DNA from: Prevotellaceae bacterium
Lineage (GTDB): Bacteria; Bacteroidota; Bacteroidia; Bacteroidales; Paludibacteraceae
Assembly: GCA_031290375.1 (NCBI GenBank)
Contig: JAITNR010000177.1
Location: 1-6,382, forward strand
Direction: 5' to 3'
DNA length: 6,382 bases
Shown: positions 1 to 6,362 of the stretch, one piece after another
Layout: the number at the start of each line of letters is the position of its first letter
Position numbering within the stretch: the stretch's first letter is position 1
Translations under genes and position numbers: made by a program
The notes under the pieces: model-generated
Told to the model about the DNA's origin: nothing
The model's input: the letters and a program-made list of their open reading frames with translations, nothing else
Databases searched by the model: none

Positions 1-11
1 ATATTAAAATT

Positions 12-959
12 ATGGCAAAAATTTCTAAAAAACTAACTGATTTAATAGGCAATACGCCTTTGCTGGAACTGACGGCATTTTCCAAATCAAAAAATATTGA
101 GGCTCGCCTGATAGCGAAGCTGGAATATTTTAATCCCGCAGGCAGCGTCAAAGACCGCATAGCGCTTGCTATGATTGAAGATGCTGAGAAACGCGGAACG
201 CTCAAAGCCGGCGCAACAATCATAGAACCCACAAGCGGCAACACAGGCGTGGGATTGGCGTTCGTATCGGCGTCGAAAGGTTACAAACTGATACTTACCA
301 TGCCCGAAACAATGAGCCTCGAGCGGCGCAATTTGCTAAAAGCGCTTGGCGCAAACTTAGTGCTGACGCCCGGTGCAGAAGGTATGAAAGGGGCGATTGC
401 CAAAGCGCAGGAATTGCACAAGGAAACGCCCTATTCTGTAATTCTGCAACAGTTTGAAAATCCCGCAAATCCCGAAATTCACAAACAAACCACCGCGCAG
501 GAAATAATTGACGATACCGACGGCAAAGTAGATATTTTCGTATCGGGTGTGGGAACAGGCGGAACGGTGAGCGGCGTAGGTGAAGTGTTGAAACAACTCA
601 ACCCCAACGTAATCATTGTTGCCGTTGAGCCTAAAGATTCGCCCGTGCTGTCGGGTGGCAATTCTGGAGCGCATAAAATACAGGGCATAGGCGCGGGATT
701 TGTTCCAAAAACGTACAACGAAAAAGTGGTTGACAAAATTATACAGGTATCCAACGACGACGCAATTCGCACCAGTCGCGAACTTGCAAAAACCGAAGGC
801 TTGCTTGTCGGAATATCGTCGGGAGCAGCAACTTATGCGGCGGCACAACTTGCATTGCTGCCCGAAAACAAAGACAAAAACATTGTTATAATACTGCCCG
901 ACACAGGCGAGCGTTATCTTTCAACAATATTGTATGCTTTTGACGAATATCCTTTGTAG
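12..959 (+). CDS. cysK: Cysteine synthase A (O-acetylserine sulfhydrylase)
   Basis: This is a cytoplasmic PLP-dependent enzyme of fold type II. It condenses O-acetyl-L-serine with sulfide to give L-cysteine and acetate, the last step of cysteine synthesis. At 315 residues it has the usual length for CysK and lacks the extra C-terminal domain of cystathionine beta-synthases. Visible motifs, in order: LIGNTPL (11-17); the PLP-lysine motif NPAGSVKDR with Lys47 as Schiff-base lysine; the substrate loop TSGNTG (74-79); QQFENP (146-151); the phosphate-binding GTGGT (181-185); and GISSGA (267-272), whose serine 270 should contact the pyridine nitrogen. PDTGERYLST (296-305) is the typical C-terminal block. 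The ATG at 12 gives the normal CysK N-terminus; only 11 bases of A/T-rich leader are visible, so the promoter and any operon partner lie outside. It converges with the OmpA-family gene. No defect is seen. CysK versus the CysM isozyme is judged from motifs only, but CysK is much more likely. Confidence 0.97.
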   Translation: MAKISKKLTDLIGNTPLLELTAFSKSKNIEARLIAKLEYFNPAGSVKDRIALAMIEDAEKRGTLKAGATIIEPTSGNTGVGLAFVSASKGYKLILTMPETMSLERRNLLKALGANLVLTPGAEGMKGAIAKAQELHKETPYSVILQQFENPANPEIHKQTTAQEIIDDTDGKVDIFVSGVGTGGTVSGVGEVLKQLNPNVIIVAVEPKDSPVLSGGNSGAHKIQGIGAGFVPKTYNEKVVDKIIQVSNDDAIRTSRELAKTEGLLVGISSGAATYAAAQLALLPENKDKNIVIILPDTGERYLSTILYAFDEYPL

Positions 960-1021
960 GTCGTTTTTCAAAAAAAAGTGGAGATAATGGCTAAAAACAA
1001 TGTCTACAGGAGGCTCTTAAA

Positions 1022-1140
1022 AGCACACTGATGACACAGATTTAACAGATTGACACAGATTCATAAGGTTTTTTTTATTATATGATAATCAATAATATAA
1101 AATATGAGTCAATCTGTTAAATCTGTGTTGTTTGTGTGCT
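1022..1140. repeat. Long imperfect inverted repeat, 33-base arms
   Basis: The arms are 1022-1054 and 1108-1140. They match in 29 of 33 positions: a perfect outer 7 bases (agcacac/gtgtgct), a poorly matched 5 bases, then a perfect inner 21 bases containing acacagatttaacagatt. The A/T-rich loop is 1055-1107. Within the left arm, gacacagatt occurs twice (1033-1042 and 1052-1061). The structure starts 62 bases after the cysK stop codon. A transcript could fold into a long stem, but no T-run follows the right arm, so it is not a standard terminator. A MITE-like or other dispersed noncoding repeat is the likeliest reading. Confidence 0.8.
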
Positions 1141-1253
1141 AAAACACTTTTGAAATAACCTCACAATTTTAATCATATCACTATTAATAATCATGTTATA
1201 GCAAAGTGAGATTAAAAATGGACTATATAAACTTTGTAACGTTTTTGATTTCT

Positions 1254-1278
1254 GGATTGCTTCGTTCCTCGCAATGAC
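1254..1278 (-). repeat. REP-like dispersed repeat, copy 1
   Basis: Read on the minus strand, this begins gtcattgcgaggaacgaagc and continues to caatcc. From memory it resembles a short extragenic repeat found in many bacterial genomes. Fifteen bases (1264-1278, gttcctcgcaatgac) recur exactly at 5989-6003, and a 9-base core (gtcattgcg) recurs at 6365-6373. All three copies lie in gene-free sequence. Strand is assigned by reading the unit from its gtcattgcg end. Confidence 0.7.
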
Positions 1279-1391
1279 AAAAAGGAATGTCTGAGCAATG
1301 AATAACGAATGCGTTCTCTGTAGACTTATTTTATTCCATTTTGGGATTAGGGTTCAATTCGCTGAATTAATTTTCAATTACAAGCAAACAC

Positions 1392-1420
1392 AAGAGACTG
1401 TCCCTTTTGAACAGCCTCTT
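1392..1420. terminator. Terminator-like hairpin between converging genes
   Basis: The stem pairs 1392-1396 with 1416-1420 and 1398-1401 with 1411-1414, with one A/C mismatch between the two helices and a 9-base loop. On the plus strand it runs into a T-rich tail (to 1423, then more Ts at 1428-1432). On the minus strand the tail is only moderately T-rich. It lies 40 bases beyond the stop codon of the OmpA-family gene, so it may end that transcript and also block read-through from cysK. Its activity, especially on the minus strand, is inferred. Confidence 0.5.
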
Positions 1421-1459
1421 TTTATGCTTTTTGTTATTTGTTATAAACTGTCAAACAGT

Positions 1460-3934
1460 TTATTCATCACTCACCACTTTTTCAAACACAGCAGTAAATT
1501 CTACTCGGCGGTTCTGGGTACGTCCTACCGCAGTCTTGTTAGAAGCTACGGGGCGGGTATCGCCATAACCCTCAGAAGAAATTCTTGCAGCGTCAATGCC
1601 TTTGCGTACAAGGTAATCCTTAACGGCAGCGGCTCGGCGTGTGGACAGGTCAAGGTTGCTGGCAGGTTTGCCTACGTTGTCGGTATGCCCTGCAATATCA
1701 AGGTTGAAATCGTTATTTTCATTCATAATCTTAACTACCTGGTTAAGTATTTGGTTTGAACTTTGTTTGATTGTAGCCTTGCCGGTATCAAACTGAATGC
1801 CTGTCAATGCCTGTTTGAACACTTTCTTGATTTCAGGCTTAATATCAGGACAGCCGTAATTGGAAGCCACACCCGGCGTTGAAGGACAACGGTCAAGATA
1901 ATCGGGTATTCCGTCACCGTCAGTATCAAGCGGACAACCGTTTGCATCAACAGCTACGCCTACAGGAGTGTCGGGGCACTGGTCGAGATAGTCGGGTACT
2001 CCGTCGCCGTCCTTGTCAGGGGCACAACCAAATTCATCAACTTTTACACCTGCAGGAGTATTCGGACACCTGTCAAGATAGTCAGGCACGCCGTCCCCAT
2101 CGCTATCAAGCGGACATCCGTTTTCATCAACAGCTACATCGGCGGGCGTATCAGGACACTTGTCAAGGTAGTCAGGTACTCCATCGCCGTCAGTATCAAG
2201 CGGACAACCATTTGCATCAACCTCAATGCCTGCGGGAGTATGCGGACACAGGTCAAGATGGTCGAAAACACCATCGCCGTCCTCGTCAAACGGGCAACCA
2301 AATTCATCCACAGGAGTATTGGGCGGAGTGTTCGGACATTTGTCATAGCAGTCGGGTACTCCGTCAGAGTCTTCATCCAATGTGCAACCCCGTTTATCAA
2401 CAAAATCCTTTCTCTTCACGTCAGGACAGAGCGATGTCAGGTAAGCAATATCGGTATCGGGACACTTGTCCTTGCGATTACGAACGCCATCTCTATCCTT
2501 GTCGGACGAATTTCTTCCAAAATTGAAAGTTAAACCTGCCTGCAAGTTAAATTTTTGAGTTCCATAAGGCATGGTAAGAGATGTTCCGGTACTGTTGTCG
2601 CCATAATTGGTCATTTTCACCCAATTCAAAGGGATATAATCTGCTACAATATAAGTATTTATGCATCCCATTCTGAAACTGATACCCAAACCGATATTAT
2701 TTCCACGTCCGTCAGCGAAAGTGTAACTGAAATAAGTTTTGAACCAGTCGGCAGGGCGGAAGTTTGCAGCCAAAGTAATCTCTTCAAATACCCTGTTCTG
2801 ATTGATACGGGTATTTGACAAAGCAGCGAAACTGATACGATTGTTCAAAATGCCGTATTCAACACCGAGATTTGCATTTGCCGTGAGCATCTGATTAATA
2901 GCCCTGTTACTTCCCTGTTCTTTTTGCCAGTCAACAGCGTTTGTAAAGGCGTCTAAAATTGAATCAAGGTTGATTATTAAACCTTCGTTGAGGTTATAAT
3001 ACTTAAAGTCAGCACCTGTATAGTGAAAATCACCATTAGCCGAAAAATGTACCATATCCTGAGTTTTGTTCCAGCGAATAAATCCCAAATCGGTAATGGA
3101 AGCCGAAATCACAAGATTTTTTACAGGCTCGTATGTAACACCCAGATCGATAGCACCTCCCCAGCCCTGTGGCTTGATTAAATTCTGCCAATTATCCGTT
3201 GTTGTAGTTAGGGTAGAGTCGGTAGCGTTCCATCTAACAGCCGGGGTCATAATATAGGCATCACCCGCAACGGCAATATCCCACACATTTTTAGATGCTT
3301 TTAAATCAAACTTATTAATTTTTGAGTATGCGCCCGCAAACCCTGCCAAACCCTTAAGTTTGAAACCGATATTCCATTTTTCGTTCAACTGCCGCATATA
3401 ACCCAAACCAAGTTCGCCATAGACAGCTGCATTGATACCCGTTTTTTTCAGGTTATAACTGTTGATGCCATTCTCATCGGGGGTGCCGTAGAAGAACAGT
3501 TTAAACAAATCTTTCGGCATATAAACACCTGCATCAATTTTCATGGACAGGTCAAAGGTGAAATAATTCACATCTTTTGCCCTGAAACCGAAATTGAGGA
3601 TATTCAGTCCGGCATTTGTTTCAAATGCCGTAACGCTGCTCACTTTATTGTACAGTTTATCAATACTTTGAGAGGGATGAAAAGCAGTTACCCATTGATT
3701 GTTGTTTTTGAATAACATATCTTTTAGGGCAAAGGCATTGTTTCCTCCTTCTATATAAAAATTCGGAAGAGCAATAAAATCTAAATACCATGCACAGTTA
3801 GGCATAAAAGCAGGATTCAGGTCATTTCTTATTGGAACTTCGTCCATAAAGTAGAATGTGTTTGTTTGAGCCGAAGCACCAACAGCAATACACAACATTA
3901 GACCTGCACTGACAAAAATATTTTTAATTTTCAT
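1460..3934 (-). CDS. OmpA-family outer-membrane protein with TSP3 repeats
   Basis: This 824-residue protein probably spans the outer membrane and binds peptidoglycan. A Sec signal peptide (residues 1-22, probable cut after ASA) is followed at 23-475 by a region rich in alternating aromatic/polar strands, ending in GLTFNFG. The early motif NDLNPAFMP resembles Bacteroidota barrel proteins of the DUF5723 type; that family name is from memory. Residues 478-697 carry seven TSP3-type repeats (DxDGDGVPDYLDxCP, then GCP). The OmpA C-terminal domain (713-817) has IQFDTG, GHTDNVG (749-755), NLDLSTRRA (760-768) and GRTQNRRVEF (804-813). Asp752 and Arg767 match the pair that binds diaminopimelate in characterised OmpA proteins. 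The start ATG at 3934 gives a good signal peptide; the leader is A/T-rich without Shine-Dalgarno sequence. It lies 41 bases behind the lipoprotein gene with no promoter visible in the gap, so co-transcription is likely. The physiological role beyond envelope anchoring is unknown. Confidence 0.92.
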   Translation of the reverse strand: MKIKNIFVSAGLMLCIAVGASAQTNTFYFMDEVPIRNDLNPAFMPNCAWYLDFIALPNFYIEGGNNAFALKDMLFKNNNQWVTAFHPSQSIDKLYNKVSSVTAFETNAGLNILNFGFRAKDVNYFTFDLSMKIDAGVYMPKDLFKLFFYGTPDENGINSYNLKKTGINAAVYGELGLGYMRQLNEKWNIGFKLKGLAGFAGAYSKINKFDLKASKNVWDIAVAGDAYIMTPAVRWNATDSTLTTTTDNWQNLIKPQGWGGAIDLGVTYEPVKNLVISASITDLGFIRWNKTQDMVHFSANGDFHYTGADFKYYNLNEGLIINLDSILDAFTNAVDWQKEQGSNRAINQMLTANANLGVEYGILNNRISFAALSNTRINQNRVFEEITLAANFRPADWFKTYFSYTFADGRGNNIGLGISFRMGCINTYIVADYIPLNWVKMTNYGDNSTGTSLTMPYGTQKFNLQAGLTFNFGRNSSDKDRDGVRNRKDKCPDTDIAYLTSLCPDVKRKDFVDKRGCTLDEDSDGVPDCYDKCPNTPPNTPVDEFGCPFDEDGDGVFDHLDLCPHTPAGIEVDANGCPLDTDGDGVPDYLDKCPDTPADVAVDENGCPLDSDGDGVPDYLDRCPNTPAGVKVDEFGCAPDKDGDGVPDYLDQCPDTPVGVAVDANGCPLDTDGDGIPDYLDRCPSTPGVASNYGCPDIKPEIKKVFKQALTGIQFDTGKATIKQSSNQILNQVVKIMNENNDFNLDIAGHTDNVGKPASNLDLSTRRAAAVKDYLVRKGIDAARISSEGYGDTRPVASNKTAVGRTQNRRVEFTAVFEKVVSDE
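1844..2503 (-). repeat. Tandem 90-base array encoding TSP3 repeats
   Basis: Within the OmpA-family gene, seven units encode residues 478-697. Equivalent DGDG codons fall at 1911, 2001, 2091, 2181, 2271 and 2361, an exact 90-base period. The seventh lies at 2487, so the first-translated unit is 126 bases (42 residues) and carries 12 extra residues including an additional cysteine. Standard units have the form DGDGVPDYLDxCPxTP followed by a short segment ending GCP. Each unit therefore holds an acidic, calcium-binding-type loop and usually two cysteines that could form disulfides. The central units are most alike at DNA level, consistent with duplication or recombination inside the array. Confidence 0.9.
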
Positions 3935-3975
3935 ATCTGTATATTTTTTGAATGATAATTACTAATTTTGGATAT

Positions 3976-5703
3976 TCATTTTTTGTTGAACAATGTATCT
4001 AAATTTGTTTCAACTTTAGCTTTGACAAAAAGGCTTACGAAAGCATCAAAAGAATCAGTTCCGCGAATATTGATTTGTTTCTCCACATTTTCTCCCAAAA
4101 TTCGATATTCCAAAACTATTTTTTTGGCTTTCATTATTTCATCCATATTATTTCCAATAAGAGGAATAGATACCTGACTTGTCTTTTCTTCGGTAGAAAG
4201 TCCCTGTGCATCAACGGTTGGACTTGCTATTGCAATATTTTCCTTAACAAAAACCATAGTGCCGTTTTCATCAATAAGCTTTGCGGTTGCCGTTACCTGC
4301 AACGGCAAAGTGTTTTTGAAGTCAATATTGATGGCAACTCTTTCGAGTTCAATGTTATAATCTCCAATATTCAATATACTGTCCAAATTGGCATTCAAAG
4401 TGTCGCGCGAAACGTACTGTGTAGTTTCGTCAAACCAGAAACGCAGTTTGGCTTGTGCTTCCATAGAAATTGCCGCAGGACCAACCAAGAAGTGCTTGGG
4501 ATTTGCCACTGCTGATGGGTGGTCAACCTCTACGTGAAAACCATAGATAAACTCTTTGGGATTAATTGTGAAAAGTTGGTTTGTACCTCCATTTTGCCTG
4601 TCAAAAGTAATTGACGAAAACGCAAAATCGCCTTTATTTCTCGGTGCTGCTAAGGAAAATTGCGTACTGCGATTGCCTCCAAAGCTAGCCTCAACCGATT
4701 GTCCGTTTTTATCGACCGCCTTAATGCTATCCACAACAAAGCTCAAAGGCACACCTACATTGCTGTTGAACTTAAAAGTAATTTCAGGGTTATGGAAAAG
4801 CAAGCGGTTGTTACTTATTTGCGAATACCCCCACAAATCCGTAGGAATGTCGGCAAATATGTGGTCGCTCGTAATAGTGTTGTTTCTATTGAAAAAGCCC
4901 TCTGCCCATGCAATAGAAACGTTTGTCATTTTAGTTGAAACAATGATATCGGAAGTGTTCTGAAACGTTATGCTTCCCCCGCCTGCAGTAAGCAAAACAA
5001 CTTTCACTGAAATATCCGTTTTAGTGCCGAAAGTCCTCGAAGAGGGAAAATCAATCGTAAAGTAGTTGTTAATAGGGAATTGAGCTGAGTTATCATTTTC
5101 GTCTAAGTCAATGTTGTAAGTTGTAGAGCTAATAGCCGGAATCTTAGGAAATTTAATTTGAAGTTGAATCTTTGCTCCGCCCGTAAACGTTATGTTGTCA
5201 GTTTTGGCTTGGATATTCAACACAGCACTATTAACACGTACTTTGTCCACTCTTTGTACCAAATCATCGTTGTCATACTCATTATAGTTGAAATCAAAGT
5301 CCCCTCCTATATCAGGCAAATTAGACCTGATCCCACTTATATCACTGAGATCGTCAACGGTCCCCGCAGGGGGAAAATAGGTGCCACTTAGCAGACGGTA
5401 TTCATTCTGCTCTGTGTTGGAGAAATTTGCCACTTTGCCATCAACAGCAAGATCAAGCATTGTGTTCAAATACAGATATACAAAATTACCCGCTGAATCT
5501 GCGTAGAATGCAAGATCTTCAGAGTTGTTGTCAATAAGATCAAACATATCGAACACCGATGCTCTTGTATGACCGATTGGAATTACAAGAGATGTCTTAA
5601 AGGACATCTGCTTGTCCAAATCATTCATATTCAGGTTCGACACGCAAGACGACAGCCCGAACACAAACAATAGAATGCCTAAAAAAAGTTTAAATTTACT
5701 CAT
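3976..5703 (-). CDS. Lipoprotein of unknown function
   Basis: I do not recognise this 575-residue protein. It begins with a lipoprotein signal: basic start (MSKFK), hydrophobic stretch, and lipobox LSSC with Cys20 as lipidation site. Cys20 is the only cysteine I find, fitting a lipid anchor rather than disulfides. The residues after it (VSNLNM) lack the acidic export signal known from surface lipoproteins of Bacteroidota, so a periplasm-facing position is a reasonable guess. The mature part is rich in beta-strand-like segments with no catalytic motif seen. An acidic stretch lies around residues 115-150. Two segments look alike, near 309-335 (TFKFNSNVGVPLSF, then DKNGQSV) and 458-480 (NIDFKNTLPLQV, then DENGTMV), suggesting repeated beta-sandwich modules. 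Translation starts at the ATG ending at 5703; the A/T-rich leader has no Shine-Dalgarno sequence. The OmpA-family gene follows after 41 bases, suggesting an operon and a shared envelope role. Confidence 0.88.
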   Translation of the reverse strand: MSKFKLFLGILLFVFGLSSCVSNLNMNDLDKQMSFKTSLVIPIGHTRASVFDMFDLIDNNSEDLAFYADSAGNFVYLYLNTMLDLAVDGKVANFSNTEQNEYRLLSGTYFPPAGTVDDLSDISGIRSNLPDIGGDFDFNYNEYDNDDLVQRVDKVRVNSAVLNIQAKTDNITFTGGAKIQLQIKFPKIPAISSTTYNIDLDENDNSAQFPINNYFTIDFPSSRTFGTKTDISVKVVLLTAGGGSITFQNTSDIIVSTKMTNVSIAWAEGFFNRNNTITSDHIFADIPTDLWGYSQISNNRLLFHNPEITFKFNSNVGVPLSFVVDSIKAVDKNGQSVEASFGGNRSTQFSLAAPRNKGDFAFSSITFDRQNGGTNQLFTINPKEFIYGFHVEVDHPSAVANPKHFLVGPAAISMEAQAKLRFWFDETTQYVSRDTLNANLDSILNIGDYNIELERVAINIDFKNTLPLQVTATAKLIDENGTMVFVKENIAIASPTVDAQGLSTEEKTSQVSIPLIGNNMDEIMKAKKIVLEYRILGENVEKQINIRGTDSFDAFVSLFVKAKVETNLDTLFNKK

Positions 5704-5764
5704 AAAAATTAGAATTAGTTATTGTTAAATTATTTGAAATAAAATACGAAATTTACATCTGACT

Positions 5765-5795
5765 TTTGACTGCTTGTATGTATCTTTTATCTTTG
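5765..5795 (+). promoter_or_regulatory. Bacteroidota-type promoter pointing right
   Basis: TTTG at 5765-5768 is followed after exactly 19 bases by TATCTTTG at 5788-5795. This fits the known consensus for the Bacteroidota housekeeping sigma factor (TTTG, 19-21 bases, TAnnTTTG). Transcription would start a few bases past 5795 and run away from the lipoprotein gene into gene-free sequence. Its target is not visible here. The match is good, but such A/T-rich words also occur by chance. Confidence 0.5.
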
Positions 5796-5803
5796 CAAAG
5801 GTA
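5796..5803 (-). promoter_or_regulatory. -7 promoter element for the lipoprotein/OmpA operon
   Basis: Read on the minus strand, this is TACCTTTG followed by C, a perfect TAnnTTTG element. Starting a few bases downstream it would give an untranslated leader of roughly 85 bases before the lipoprotein ATG. No clear TTTG is found 19-21 bases upstream, so the -33 part is weak. A second TAnnTTTG word on the same strand (TATATTTG, 5858-5865) also lacks a well-spaced -33 and is a less likely alternative. Confidence 0.5.
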
Positions 5804-5824
5804 CAATTTTTTTTAATATAAATT

Positions 5825-5861
5825 TTTGCATTGACTATTACTCTATGTATGGTAATGCAAA
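5825..5861. repeat. 8-base inverted repeat upstream of the operon promoter
   Basis: tttgcatt at 5825-5832 pairs with aatgcaaa at 5854-5861 across a 21-base spacer. It lies just upstream of the minus-strand -7 element. The core word tttgca also occurs at 5792-5797 and 5885-5890. A regulator-binding site is possible, but in A/T-rich sequence this may be chance. Confidence 0.3.
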
Positions 5862-5988
5862 TATAGTGCCATATCATTAATTTTTTTGCATGACAAATAA
5901 CAACTTTTTTTTGCCCACAGAACAAAATGTTAATAACCGTAAGAGAAACGAATAAAAGTTGAAAGTTAAAGATTAATAAAAATGCAGA

Positions 5989-6022
5989 GTTCCTCGCAAT
6001 GACGCGAAGGGCAAGAGCGAGG
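5989..6022 (-). repeat. REP-like dispersed repeat, copy 2
   Basis: Bases 5989-6003 (gttcctcgcaatgac) are identical to 1264-1278. The copy can fold: cctcgc (5992-5997) pairs with gcgagg (6017-6022) around a 19-base loop, as is common in REP-type elements. Beyond the shared 15 bases the sequence differs from copy 1, so the copy is partial or diverged. Confidence 0.65.
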
Positions 6023-6035
6023 TGTTGGTCATCTT

Positions 6036-6060
6036 TAGCCGTAAGTGAAACTTACGGTTA
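6036..6060. repeat. Strong 11-base-pair hairpin
   Basis: Bases 6036-6046 pair with 6050-6060 (ccgtaagt against acttacgg at the core, one G/T pair) around a GAA triloop. No T-run follows on either side, so it is not a typical terminator. A smaller hairpin (tgtcc-tac-ggaca, 6070-6082) follows directly. Either could be part of a structured RNA or of the repeat element in which they sit. Confidence 0.65.
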
Positions 6061-6103
6061 TTCACATTCTGTCCTACGGACATAAATGCAATTATCACGC
6101 AAA

Positions 6104-6190
6104 GTTCGCATTTTTTATTGTTCATTTTTTTGTTCTGCGAACAGCATTTTTTAACCCGTGATTCGCATGAATAATGAACAATAATGCGTT
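6104..6190. repeat. Paired inverted units, palindromic repeat cluster
   Basis: gttcgca (6104-6110) pairs with tgcgaac (6136-6142), and attgttcat (6117-6125) is the reverse complement of atgaacaat (6174-6182). A second unit has cgcat (6164-6168) facing atgcg (6184-6188). The two units therefore look like inverted, diverged copies of one another. The word aatgcgttctct at 6183-6194 recurs exactly at 1308-1319, just beyond REP-like copy 1, so both gaps share this second repeat type. Confidence 0.5.
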
Positions 6191-6362
6191 CTCTATTCAT
6201 TCAAAAAGCGGTTCTGTGAAAAATAAATTTGCATAATCAAAAAATTCTACTTACCCTTGCACCCGATTTTTATATACAAAAAAAGATAAAAATAGATAAC
6301 TAAAAAATATGACAGGTTACTTGCAAATATTAATGATTATCCGTATAACGTTCTGATAGCGT

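Larger units (their letters stand above)
960..1459. other. Gene-free gap between converging genes
   Basis: These 500 bases separate the stop codons of cysK and the OmpA-family gene. No open frame here looks like a protein. A plus-strand frame starting at 1298 runs on into the antisense of the OmpA domain and is not credible. The gap holds a long inverted repeat (1022-1140), a REP-like repeat copy (1254-1278), a 12-base word also found at 6183-6194 (1308-1319) and a terminator-like hairpin (1392-1420). The rest is A/T-rich sequence in which I see nothing specific. It is best read as a landing site for dispersed noncoding repeats. Confidence 0.8.
5932..6062. repeat. Segment bounded by 12-base perfect inverted repeats
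   Basis: aataaccgtaag at 5932-5943 is the exact reverse complement of 6051-6062, enclosing a 131-base segment that carries REP-like copy 2. A further near-copy of the same word forms the left arm of the hairpin at 6036-6060. The arrangement resembles a small nonautonomous mobile element, but no target-site duplication is evident next to the ends. Confidence 0.55.

Noticed and set aside
357..848. Minus-strand open frames inside cysK
   Set aside because: cysK is intact with all family motifs, and the antisense products have no protein-like features.
1348..1365. ggttcaattc, a word like the T-loop of a tRNA
   Set aside because: The flanking bases do not form a T-stem, and no acceptor stem or anticodon arm can be found around it.
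1298..1759. 153-codon plus-strand open frame
   Set aside because: More than half lies antisense to the OmpA domain, its 5' part crosses repeat and terminator-like sequence, and the translated product has no recognisable domain.
1879..2526. 215-codon plus-strand open frame opposite the TSP3 array
   Set aside because: Its repetitive product (many Q, R and H residues) simply mirrors the 90-base repeats of the minus-strand gene; this is a shadow frame.
3935..3975. Possible separate promoter for the OmpA-family gene
   Set aside because: The 41-base gap has no TAnnTTTG element on the minus strand, so co-transcription with the lipoprotein gene is simpler.
5725..5925. 66-codon minus-strand open frame
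   Set aside because: It overlaps the promoter elements of the operon and has no recognisable features; A/T-rich chance frame.
5973..6200. 75-codon minus-strand open frame upstream of the operon
   Set aside because: It runs across the hairpins and a REP-like copy; its C-terminal residues (ASLRGTLH) come from the repeat itself, so it is not a gene.
6309..6356. 15-codon plus-strand frame after an A-rich leader
   Set aside because: Too short to support without conservation data, and it ends before the REP-like copy.
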